Origin: Defluviitaleaceae bacterium
Lineage (GTDB): Bacteria > Bacillota > Clostridia > Lachnospirales > UBA5962
Length of the DNA stretch: 64,000 nt
Assembly (NCBI GenBank): GCA_009779915.1
Contig: WRBA01000005.1
Coordinates: forward strand, 53,033-117,032
Reading direction: 5' to 3'
The notes beneath the pieces are model-generated. The model was not told the DNA's origin, searched no databases, and saw nothing but the letters and a program-made list of their open reading frames with translations. The first letter of the stretch is position 1. The number at the start of each line of letters is the position of its first letter. Made by a program: the position numbers and the translations under genes. Below are positions 1-6,930 of this stretch, piece by piece.

Positions 1-210
1 AAAATAGAAGATATGAAAAAACCGGAAGGAGATGAACATTTGCAGCCGCGATTTAATTTCATACACGAATTGCCCTATTGGGCTGAACCGACTATATCAA
101 AGCTTATGCGCCTTGGTTATTTAAAAGGTGACGAAAAAGGAAGGCTTAATCTGTCTGAAGATATGGTTAGGATATTGGTTATTAATGACAGAGCAGGGCT
201 GTATAAGTAA
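1..210 (+). CDS. C-terminal fragment of a probable cell-wall hydrolase (5' end outside window)
   Basis: The frame is open from base 1 and four codons precede the first Met at 13, so this is the tail of a gene beginning upstream rather than a 65-residue protein. The visible part contains a segment reading W-A-E-P-T-I-x-K-L-M-x-L-G-Y-L-K-G followed by N-L-S-E-D-M-V-R-I-L-V-I-N-D-R-A-G. This style of terminal repeat (aromatic, 'x-KLx-x-GYLKG ... LNLSEDMxRxLVixDRAG') is familiar from the C-termini of clostridial amidases and lysozymes of phage or autolysin type. The catalytic domain is not in the window, so the activity is inferred only from this tail. The gene ends 73 bases before the next start. 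Confidence 0.5.
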   Translation, partial: KIEDMKKPEGDEHLQPRFNFIHELPYWAEPTISKLMRLGYLKGDEKGRLNLSEDMVRILVINDRAGLYK

Positions 211-237
211 ATATAGGCAATAAACTTGAAAAACATA

Positions 238-281
238 ACAAAATCCCCTATAATAAACAAAATAAGATATAGGGGGTTTTT
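238..281 (+). terminator. Terminator-like hairpin that also contains the SD of the next gene
   Basis: CCCCTATA at 245-252 pairs perfectly with TATAGGGG at 268-275. The stem extends outward through A-T pairs (241-243 with 277-279), and the 3' arm runs into T277-T281. It therefore looks like an intrinsic terminator for the upstream hydrolase. The 3' arm AGGGGG (271-276) is also the only SD for the ATG at 284, so folding would hide the ribosome site of the M42 peptidase. Confidence 0.6.
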
Positions 282-283
282 AT

Positions 284-1357
284 ATGAAAGAAGCCTTACG
301 TGATTTAATCAAAGAACTTGCCGCAATAGACAGTATCTCTGGTCAGGAGCAGCAGGTAGTCCGGGCTCTACTTAAACATCTTAAGCCTCTTGCAGACGAG
401 GTTAGCGTTGATTGTTTTGGCAATATTATCGCTGTTAAAAACGGCACAAAATCAGGTCCCAGTGTGCTTATAGCCGCACATACAGACGAAATTGGCGCCA
501 TCGTTAAAAGCATCGAGCCAAATGGATGGATTCGTTTTGAAAAAATCGGCGGCGTTGGCGATGCCCTGATTTTAGGTCGCCAAGTTTCCGTTAAAGGTCA
601 TTTTGGTATTGTTGGGGTAAAAGCCGGTCACTTCATGACCCAGAAGGAACGAGGGGAAGTCAAGCCTCATAGCGATTTATACATCGACGTAGGCTGCAAC
701 AGTGATGAGGAAGTGGCTAAACTTGGCATCAAACCAGGGGATCAAATTTGCCAATGGCCTTATTATAATGAATTTACTAACACTGACCTTCTCTGCTCAA
801 AAGCCCTTGATAACCGTGTCGGCTGTGCTATTTTGGTACAGCTCCTTAAAGAACTTCAAAGCCAGACCTTTGGAGGCACTCTTTACGCCGTCTTTACCGT
901 ACAGGAGGAAATAGGGCTTAGAGGCGCACAGGTAGCCGCTTATAATATTAAGCCTGATTACGCCATAGCACTAGATACAGTGCCTTCAGGGGATACGCCC
1001 GATGTTAATTTCATTAAAGAGCATCCTGTGGCAATCGGCAAAGGACCTCTTTTGCAGCTTATGAGCCGCTCTTTTATTATGAATCCAATTATGAAAAAAC
1101 TCATGATAGAAGTCTGCGACCGCTCCAATGAACCTTATCAGCTGGCACTTTTCACCGGCGGCAACACCGACGCAGCAGCAATGCACCTTGAGGCAGGCGG
1201 CATACTCTCGGCGGCACTTACCATCCCCCGCCGCTACTCTCACTCACCGGTGGAAGTACTTGATATTAACGATTGCATCTCGTCTTTGAATATTCTTAAA
1301 CAGTTTACTTTAGATATGGGCAGTTTTGATAAACCGGCTTTTGAGGATGTAGAATAG
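284..1357 (+). CDS. M42 family metallopeptidase (aminopeptidase / FrvX type)
   Basis: The product is a 357-residue cytoplasmic di-metal aminopeptidase of the M42 clan (tetrahedral TET peptidase relatives), which trims peptides from the N-terminus. All expected ligands are present: H66 and D68 in A-A-H-T-D-E-I-G, D176 in A-L-D-N-R-V-G, the catalytic and ligand pair E208-E209 in V-Q-E-E-I-G-L-R-G-A, D231 in A-L-D-T, and H320 in R-R-Y-S-H-S-P. Length matches the family. The ATG at 284 is preceded by AGGGGG 7 nt upstream, inside a hairpin. It appears monocistronic, with its own terminator at 1366-1410. M42 enzymes are often labelled glutamyl aminopeptidase or cellulase; substrate preference cannot be told from sequence. 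Confidence 0.93.
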   Translation: MKEALRDLIKELAAIDSISGQEQQVVRALLKHLKPLADEVSVDCFGNIIAVKNGTKSGPSVLIAAHTDEIGAIVKSIEPNGWIRFEKIGGVGDALILGRQVSVKGHFGIVGVKAGHFMTQKERGEVKPHSDLYIDVGCNSDEEVAKLGIKPGDQICQWPYYNEFTNTDLLCSKALDNRVGCAILVQLLKELQSQTFGGTLYAVFTVQEEIGLRGAQVAAYNIKPDYAIALDTVPSGDTPDVNFIKEHPVAIGKGPLLQLMSRSFIMNPIMKKLMIEVCDRSNEPYQLALFTGGNTDAAAMHLEAGGILSAALTIPRRYSHSPVEVLDINDCISSLNILKQFTLDMGSFDKPAFEDVE

Positions 1358-1365
1358 GATTGAAT

Positions 1366-1410
1366 ACATAAAAGAATCAAGGTTTATAGTAAGCCTTGAT
1401 TCTTTTATGT
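1366..1410 (+). terminator. Intrinsic terminator after the M42 peptidase
   Basis: Perfect inverted repeat AAAAGAATCAAGG / CCTTGATTCTTTT around a short loop, ending in a T-rich run. It could act in both directions and also ends the minus-strand pseudogene that converges on it. Confidence 0.85.
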
Positions 1411-1426
1411 GAAACTGCCATCGAAT

Positions 1427-1724
1427 TTAAATATATTTTACTTCAGAAAGCTTATTGTATGCTTCCAATATTGTTTTTTCATCAAAGTGAGGCTTTATTT
1501 CATGGACTTTGCTGATTATGCTCTCTTGGGTACCCGGTATTTTGTTTTTCAAATAAAGCTGATTGATAAACACAATAGTCGAGTACAACTCTAAAGTTTT
1601 TGCAAGTTTTCCATCTGTAAAATTTAAAACCTCTTGTATTTTCTCCTTGTCTTGGCTAGACAATAAAACCATAAATAGGGTCACGTATTTTATATACCTT
1701 ATCTAATTTTGACTTTTGCGGCAC
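1427..1724 (-). pseudogene. Frameshifted small protein gene of unknown function
   Basis: A good SD (AAGGAGG, 1731-1739 on the minus strand) lies just before a GTG at 1724, which opens a frame reading V-P-Q-K-S-K-L-D-K-V-Y-K-I-R-D-P-I-Y-G-F-I-V and then meets TAG at 1658-1656. A second frame, offset by one base, runs from about 1684 to 1427 and continues with S-S-Q-D-K-E-K-I-Q-E-V-L-N-F. Joining the frames near 1660 gives a compact protein of about 99 residues with a helical, charged C-terminus. I do not recognise the family. The SD sits in front of the upstream frame, so the downstream frame alone is unlikely to be the native gene. A one-base indel or a sequencing error would explain it. Confidence 0.5.
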
Positions 1725-1798
1725 TAAATAAGCCTCCTTGATATAGTATATATTAATCTCTCTCTATCTAAAATTATAACTCGTTTCAGAGTACAGCG

Positions 1799-1852
1799 CA
1801 ATATAAACAGAAACCCCTGAAAAGTTAAGCTTTCAGGGATTTCTGCTTATAT
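1799..1852 (-). terminator. Terminator of the amidohydrolase / reductase operon
   Basis: A long inverted repeat (AGAAACCCCTGAAA / TTTCAGGGATTTCT, extended by ATATAA / TTATAT) begins three bases after the stop of the last minus-strand gene. It has T-rich sequence on the minus strand and may serve both directions. Confidence 0.8.
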
Positions 1853-1854
1853 GC

Positions 1855-2589
1855 TTACAACCCTAAAACCCTACTAATATTCCCACAAAACACAGCTTCC
1901 TTCTGCTCCTCCGGTACCTGAATCCCTTTTACCCTCTCAATCTCAAGGCTGGGATCCATATAAGGGGCACAGCTTCCGTATATTACATTTTTCCCATTAC
2001 CTGCATTTAACATTCTCTCAATAAAGTCCCTGCGATAAACTCCTGATAAATCGAAGAGAACGTTAGGGGCATCCAGTGCTACAAATAGGGCATCATCTAT
2101 ACTGCCGCCGCTTATATCCAGCTGAGCGGCGTGGGTAGCTATAAATGTAACCTCAGGAAAGCGGAGTGCAAGCTCCAGCATTTGAAGAGGCTCCGACACA
2201 TTAGGGTATCCTACGGAAACATAGACAGGGAATTTCATATTTTTAGCAGCAATAATAGTTTTGTTTACCATTTCGCTGTGTATAGGATAGGTTTCCTCCC
2301 AAGGGTGAAGATGGATGCCTGCAAGTCCGTATTCAGCAGCTTTTTCCACCTGCTCAGGGGCATTTTTCTCCCAAGGGTTTACACGCCCAAATCCAATAAA
2401 GCGGTCGTCCCCTTTAATACTGGCAGCAAGGTCTTGATTAGCACGATCAAAATTATAATCAATCGGAAATAGAGGACGGACAATGGCTTTATCAATTCCC
2501 AGCCGTTTCATTTGCGCCCCATAGGCTTCCAAGGACAGGCTGTTGTGCATCAATGATTCCCCAACGAAAACACAAGCGTCAATAATCAT
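1855..2589 (-). CDS. Amidohydrolase-family (Amidohydro_2-like) protein lacking the metal-binding residues
   Basis: This 244-residue TIM-barrel protein is clearly related to the gene just upstream of it, sharing the N-terminal M-I-I-D-A, the G-F-G-R-V-N-P / G-F-A-R-I-N-P segment, the L-H-P turn and the C-terminal N-I-x-R-I/V-L-G-L. The residues that normally hold the metal are mostly gone. The HxH after the first strand is C-V-F (DACVFVG instead of DAHGH), the central H is replaced in V-Y-V-S-V-G, and the catalytic Asp of the last strand is Cys in Y-G-S-C-A-P. One His remains in T-H-A-A-Q. Amidohydrolase activity is therefore unlikely. The ATG at 2589 overlaps the stop of its neighbour (ATGA) and has a GGGGGA-type SD, so the two are co-translated. 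It may be a structural or regulatory partner. Confidence 0.8.
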   Translation of the reverse strand: MIIDACVFVGESLMHNSLSLEAYGAQMKRLGIDKAIVRPLFPIDYNFDRANQDLAASIKGDDRFIGFGRVNPWEKNAPEQVEKAAEYGLAGIHLHPWEETYPIHSEMVNKTIIAAKNMKFPVYVSVGYPNVSEPLQMLELALRFPEVTFIATHAAQLDISGGSIDDALFVALDAPNVLFDLSGVYRRDFIERMLNAGNGKNVIYGSCAPYMDPSLEIERVKGIQVPEEQKEAVFCGNISRVLGL

Positions 2590-3338
2590 ATCGCCATCCC
2601 CCTTACTTTCTTAAGACCTAAAATCCTCGCAATATTTTTATAAAGAATAAGCTCCTCATCTTCTTTTTTCAATCCAAGATTGGTAATTTTTGCCAAATCT
2701 GAAATCGGGTCACCTGCAGGGTTGTCCGATGCGAAAACTATCCGATCAGCTCCAAGAATATCAATTGCCTTAAGGATAAGATCAGGATATGGGCAAGATG
2801 ATGTGTCAAGATAAACATTAGGGCACTTTTTTGCCATAAGAATACTGTCATCCCCATGGAAAAAGCCTCCCATATGGCAGATAAACACTACCTCCGGCTG
2901 CATTAAAAGCCCTCTGGCAATCTGCAATGGCTGTGCCGCAACTCTATCACAGCAATGAGAAAAAATAGGCAGCCCCAGTTCACCGGCACGCTTTAAAACC
3001 CTTTGTGCAGGCTTATTATAAGCTTTAGCACCGTTAGAGATAGGGTGAAGCTTAAAACCGCTTATTTCCGGAAAGGTTGCGGCGTATTCCATCGCCTCAA
3101 TGGTTTTATCACCGCCGTTAGGGTTAATACGGGCAAAGCCAAGGAGTCTGTCAGGATATTTGCGTACAGTTGCAGCCAAGCTGTCAATTGCATCCGGATT
3201 AGTAGGTGCCTCGATAAACGATGTTACCAAAGTAAGGTCTATACCGGCAATATCCATCAAAGAGATAACCAGCTCCGCCGGTGTATGCCACGCAGCCATT
3301 GGATGTTCCTCCACATGACCATGAGCGTCTATAATCAT
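2586..3338 (-). CDS. Metal-dependent hydrolase of the amidohydrolase superfamily (Amidohydro_2)
   Basis: This 250-residue amidohydrolase retains its metal site: H6 and H8 in I-I-D-A-H-G-H, a His in F-S-H-C-C-D, a His in I-C-H-M-G-G, and the catalytic Asp in F-A-S-D-N-P. Relatives decarboxylate or hydrolyse small aromatic or lactone substrates; the actual substrate is unknown. I place the start at 3338, because the SD GAGGAGG lies 3345-3351, inside the first codons of the longer reading (M-R-R-K-N-M). It sits between a ferredoxin-type aldo/keto reductase upstream and the inactive-looking paralogue downstream, with which it overlaps by 4 bp. The three genes form one minus-strand operon. Confidence 0.85.
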   Translation of the reverse strand: MIIDAHGHVEEHPMAAWHTPAELVISLMDIAGIDLTLVTSFIEAPTNPDAIDSLAATVRKYPDRLLGFARINPNGGDKTIEAMEYAATFPEISGFKLHPISNGAKAYNKPAQRVLKRAGELGLPIFSHCCDRVAAQPLQIARGLLMQPEVVFICHMGGFFHGDDSILMAKKCPNVYLDTSSCPYPDLILKAIDILGADRIVFASDNPAGDPISDLAKITNLGLKKEDEELILYKNIARILGLKKVRGMAI

Positions 3339-3367
3339 ATTTTTCCTCCTCATTATTAAAATTAGCC

Positions 3368-4498
3368 CTAAGGGTAAACTTTAAGCAAAAACTCATGAAG
3401 CTCTGTAAGTTTATTAGGAATATCTATATCTTGAGGGCAAAGAGGGGCGCATTGACCGCAATTTATGCATTTATCTCCGGCTTTTTTAAGCTCTAAGAAG
3501 TCTTTATAATCAGCATTTGCCCGGAAATTATTGCCAAATAGCTGCTGGATATTGTAAATAGAGAATATTCCGGGAATATCAACACCATACGGGCAATCCA
3601 TACAATAGTTACAGGCTGTACATGGTACAGATTTTACGCTTTTTAAAACATCTACGGCAGAAGCAAACATCTCCTTTTCGCCAGACGAAAGTTTTTTAGG
3701 CACCTTAAAGGTTTCAAGATTATCCTCTACCTGATCCATATGGCTCATACCTGAAAGTATAACAGGGGTGTTATCCAAATCCATACACCAGCGCATAGCC
3801 CACGCCGCAGGGCTTAATTTGCTGTCCAGGGCAGTCATAAGCTCACTTACTCTTGGCGGCGGATCTGCCAAAAAGCCGCCCCTGACAGGCTCCATTACAA
3901 TACAGGGGATTTTTTTCTCAGCTAAAATATCAAAATAAGCTTTTGCCCCTATCATTTCATAATCAGCGTAATTTATTTGAATTTGCACAAAATCCCAATC
4001 AAATTCATCTACCAATCCTTTAAAAGTTTCGAGGTCTCCATGATATGAGAAGCCCAAAAATTTAATGCGGCCTTTTTTCTTCTCTTCCAATAGCTGCTCC
4101 ATAGCTCTAAGTTTTTTTGCAGCATTCCAGCGTCCTCCATTAAGAGCGTGGAGCATATAAAAATCAATCATCTCTACACGGAGCCTATTAAGCTGCTCTT
4201 CAAAAATTTTAATTACGTCCTTTTCCTGATTTGCGAGCCAAATTGGCAGTTTCGTGGCTATGTAGAAGCTGTCTCTTGGGTATTTGGACAAAACCTCGCC
4301 CATAAAAGATTCCGATTCTTGATTTAGATAAATATAAGCCGTATCAAAATAGTTTACTCCGCCTTTGAATGCTGCATCAACCATTGCCTCTGAAGGTTCT
4401 CTGTCAATTTTTCCATCAATTGTAGGAAAGCGCATAGCACCATATCCCAGTCTTGATACAGATATGCAGCCCCAATGCTTTACTTTCGTAAGCTCCAT
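3368..4498 (-). CDS. Aldo/keto reductase with C-terminal 4Fe-4S ferredoxin domain
   Basis: The 376-residue protein starts with an aldo/keto reductase barrel, where the catalytic set is visible: D52 and Y57 in F-D-T-A-Y-I-Y, K83 in A-T-K-L-P, and H117 in M-L-H-A-L. From about residue 296 there are two cysteine clusters, C-T-A-C-N-Y-C-M-D-C-P and C-I-N-C-G-Q-C-A-P-L-C-P, of the kind that bind 4Fe-4S clusters. This fused architecture is common in anaerobes and suggests ferredoxin-linked carbonyl reduction; the substrate is unknown. The SD GGGAGGG precedes the ATG. It heads the operon with the two amidohydrolases (29 bp gap), so the three may act on one pathway. Confidence 0.9.
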   Translation of the reverse strand: MELTKVKHWGCISVSRLGYGAMRFPTIDGKIDREPSEAMVDAAFKGGVNYFDTAYIYLNQESESFMGEVLSKYPRDSFYIATKLPIWLANQEKDVIKIFEEQLNRLRVEMIDFYMLHALNGGRWNAAKKLRAMEQLLEEKKKGRIKFLGFSYHGDLETFKGLVDEFDWDFVQIQINYADYEMIGAKAYFDILAEKKIPCIVMEPVRGGFLADPPPRVSELMTALDSKLSPAAWAMRWCMDLDNTPVILSGMSHMDQVEDNLETFKVPKKLSSGEKEMFASAVDVLKSVKSVPCTACNYCMDCPYGVDIPGIFSIYNIQQLFGNNFRANADYKDFLELKKAGDKCINCGQCAPLCPQDIDIPNKLTELHEFLLKVYP

Positions 4499-5204
4499 TA
4501 AAATCCCTCCCTAATAATTCGTTATATCTGTTTAACTATATATTAAGAATAGCATAGGACAAGACACTCGTCAAAGAAAATAAACATATGTTAAATATTC
4601 CAAAAGCCCATAGGAGAGGTTACAAGTTTCTAAGCTTCAAAGCAGTTAAATCAGGATTAACTTTTTTTAACAACATAATAATTTGATTTTAGCTAATACT
4701 TATACTGTGCTAAACTTAGCACATATATATCGGAGGTGTCAGGCTATATGAACGGCAATGCAAGTATAACGGTTTAGCTGTTATAGTATGTATTGATTGT
4801 AACAGCTAGACTATTCGAATAGATAATAGGGTGCCCGCTTTTTAGCGGGCACCACAGGCTGAAGATAAAATCTTCAGCCTGTTCGAAAAAATGGCTTTGC
4901 CATTTTTTCGAGGTACTTAAGGTGCGAATCCGCTTGCAAGGCTTTGCTTCGCAATCCCTTGCGGGCAGCGGATTTCCCTCGGTCAGGCAAAGCCCGACCT
5001 ATGGATTTAAATTGGGAAACCTACGGTTTCCCAAACCCTTCCCTTTCATAAATAAAGGGTTTGCCTTCAGTTTAGGGTGTCCGCTTTTTAGCGGGCACCT
5101 TTCTAATAGGCTGCCACAGTAATAATTTTAATTAATATACCCGTACGCTAATATATTTACACAGCTTAAAAATAATAATTATGTAATACCGAGAGGATTT
5201 TATT
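4499..5204. other. 706-base intergenic region dominated by hairpins, no protein gene recognised
   Basis: From 4499 to about 4700 the sequence is AT-rich and holds the promoter side of the minus-strand operon. A 7-bp hairpin (GTGCTAA / TTAGCAC, 4707-4722), an SD GGAGG (4732-4736) and a nine-codon reading frame (4748-4777, M-N-G-N-A-S-I-T-V) follow. From 4829 to 5101 come at least six stem-loops, described separately. The SelO gene has only a weak SD (GAGAGGA) about 8 nt before its ATG. Confidence 0.7.
4829..5101. repeat. Cluster of tandem hairpins bracketed by two near-identical 26-base hairpins
   Basis: The elements are: GTGCCCGCT / AGCGGGCAC at 4831-4852 (9 bp); CAGGCTGAAGAT / ATCTTCAGCCTG at 4855-4881 (12 bp, loop AAA); TCGAAAAAATGGC / GCCATTTTTTCGA at 4883-4911 (13 bp, loop TTT); a longer imperfect stem at 4926-4974 (AATCCGCT / AGCGGATT at its base); TTGGGAAACC / GGTTTCCCAA at 5012-5034 (10 bp, loop TAC); AAACCCTT / AAGGGTTT at 5033-5062; and a second copy of the first hairpin with one base changed at 5077-5098. 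Several lack a U-run, so they are not simply terminators. The pattern resembles REP/MITE-type palindromic repeats. Confidence 0.75.
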
Positions 5205-6644
5205 ATGCAATTCAAAGACTGGAACTTTGAACATACTTACACGAAGCTTCCTGAAATATTTTTCCAAAATCAAATGCCGGCAGCTGCCCCTGCTCCGCAA
5301 ATAGTTATTTTTAATCAAGGGCTTTCCCAAACTTTAGGATTAAACACAGACAAATTAAAAATTACTCCACAAATTTTTGCAGGCAGCGAACTGCCTTATG
5401 GGGCTAAGCCCATATCCCAGGCTTATGCCGGATATCAATTCGGTCATTTTGCTATGCTTGGTGATGGCCGAGCTGTTTTACTTGGAGAACATATTGCGCC
5501 GGATAATCGCAGATTTGATATTCAATTAAAGGGATCAGGCAAAACCCCTTATTCCCGGCGAGGCGATGGGCAGGCTGCCCTCTTGCCTATGCTTAGGGAG
5601 TATATTATTAGTGAGGCAATGTTCTTTTTAGGTATTCCTACAACCCGTTCTTTGGCAGTTGCACTTACCGGCAAAGATGTTATCAGAGAAAAAGTTTTAC
5701 AAGGTGCTGTTTTAACACGAGTGGCATCAAGTCATATTAGGGTGGGTACTTTCAATTATATATCCGCTTTCGGCACACTTGAAGATCTGTGCAAACTCTC
5801 AGACTACTGCATCTGGCGTCATTTTCCTTGGCTTGAAAACTCAGATAACAAATATCTTTTGTTTTTAAGGGAAGCTGCACATCTCCAAGCATCTTTAATC
5901 GCTAAATGGCAGTTGGCTGGCTTTGTTCATGGTGTAATGAATACAGATAATATGGCAATTTCAGGTGAAACGATAGATTATGGTCCTTGTGCCTTTATGG
6001 ATTTTTATAACCCTGATACAGTTTTCAGCTCAATTGATATTGAGGGACGCTACGCATATAAAAACCAGCCGCTTATAGGAGCCTGGAATTTATCCAAATT
6101 AGCTGAAGAATTATTGCCCTTAATTGATGAAAACCAGAATATGGCTGTGGAGCTGGCACAAAAGGAGATAGATAATTATTGGAAATGCTATAACGAAAAC
6201 TGGCTTGCCGGTATGCGGTCTAAATTAGGAATTGTCTGTGATGAGCCTGAAGATACCCGCCTTATTGAAGAATTATTGGATTTGATGGAAAAGAATAATT
6301 TAGATTACACAAATACCTTCCGCGCTCTGTCCTCTGCAAATAATAAAACTTCATCATTATTTGAAATACCCGAATTTATTCTCTGGCATAAAAAATGGCA
6401 GTTCAAAATAGAAAAACAGCCACAAAGCCTAGATCATAGTATTGAAATGATGAATAAGCATAACCCTGCCGTTATTCCAAGAAATTATCGTGTGGAAGAA
6501 GCCCTAACAGCAGCGGAAAATGGTGATTTTTTAGTTATGGATAATCTCCTTCATGCTTTAAGCAAACCCTTTGAAGAGTCCGAAATTTACTCAAGTCCTC
6601 CTAAACCATCTTCTTGCAGATATAAAACATTTTGTGGTGTTTAG
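5205..6644 (+). CDS. selO: Protein adenylyltransferase SelO (YdiU / UPF0061 family)
   Basis: SelO proteins are pseudokinase-fold enzymes that transfer AMP to Ser/Thr/Tyr of target proteins. The 479-residue length matches bacterial YdiU. Signature segments are all present: [10 protein letters not shown] near residue 74, [16 protein letters not shown] near 107 (K109 the ATP-binding lysine), R-E-Y-I-I-S-E-A-M near 131, and the catalytic/metal stretch V-H-G-V-M-N-T-D-N (D248) with I-D-Y-G-P (D258). The C-terminus ends F-C-G-V, where some homologues carry selenocysteine; here it is an ordinary Cys codon. It appears to be a single-gene unit, with structured DNA upstream and the larC promoter downstream. 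Confidence 0.95.
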   Translation: MQFKDWNFEHTYTKLPEIFFQNQMPAAAPAPQIVIFNQGLSQTLGLNTDKLKITPQIFAGSELPYGAKPISQAYAGYQFGHFAMLGDGRAVLLGEHIAPDNRRFDIQLKGSGKTPYSRRGDGQAALLPMLREYIISEAMFFLGIPTTRSLAVALTGKDVIREKVLQGAVLTRVASSHIRVGTFNYISAFGTLEDLCKLSDYCIWRHFPWLENSDNKYLLFLREAAHLQASLIAKWQLAGFVHGVMNTDNMAISGETIDYGPCAFMDFYNPDTVFSSIDIEGRYAYKNQPLIGAWNLSKLAEELLPLIDENQNMAVELAQKEIDNYWKCYNENWLAGMRSKLGIVCDEPEDTRLIEELLDLMEKNNLDYTNTFRALSSANNKTSSLFEIPEFILWHKKWQFKIEKQPQSLDHSIEMMNKHNPAVIPRNYRVEEALTAAENGDFLVMDNLLHALSKPFEESEIYSSPPKPSSCRYKTFCGV

Positions 6645-6716
6645 ATGTAAAAAGCCCGCATTTCTCATATATTGCTTTATATCTTGGAAATCCAAGCAGC
6701 ATTAATAAAGTTGCAG

Positions 6717-6746
6717 TTGACAGATATTCTGCCCTAGTGATACAAT
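6717..6746 (+). promoter_or_regulatory. SigA-type promoter of the larC operon
   Basis: TTGACA at 6717-6722, an 18-base spacer, then TACAAT at 6741-6746. It predicts a leader of about 180 nt before larC. Confidence 0.7.
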
Positions 6747-6752
6747 TACATT

Positions 6753-6898
6753 AATTGTGTACTATGAAGGTACACGCGCAGGAAATTTAGCCATATAGGT
6801 AATAGTCATAATTTAACAGACAAAGCAAACATAATAATGCCATGAAGGTATTTATGCGGTAAAAACTGCATATTTGACTTTTGGCATTTTTTATTTTC
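6753..6898 (+). promoter_or_regulatory. larC leader with terminator-like hairpin: candidate riboswitch or attenuator
   Basis: The leader contains a GTGTAC / GTACAC hairpin near 6756-6774. It then has an AATGCCA (6836-6842) / TGGCATT (6882-6888) stem enclosing a smaller ATGC / GCAT stem and followed by TTTTTTATTTT. A hairpin with a U-run lying between promoter and gene suggests conditional termination. I cannot match it to a known riboswitch class, and nickel sensing is only a guess from the downstream gene. Confidence 0.45.
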
Positions 6899-6930
6899 AA
6901 AAAATTTGCAATAAAGGAGTATGTACCAGT

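Noticed and set aside
3003..3359. Plus-strand reading frames opposite the amidohydrolases
   Set aside because: No SD and composition of an antisense shadow; the minus-strand genes have clear family motifs.
4829..5101. CRISPR array
   Set aside because: The repeats are different palindromes without regular spacers, and no cas gene is present.
6600..6650. Selenocysteine at the SelO C-terminus
   Set aside because: The codon is TGT (Cys) and the gene ends with TAG; no UGA and no SECIS-like element.
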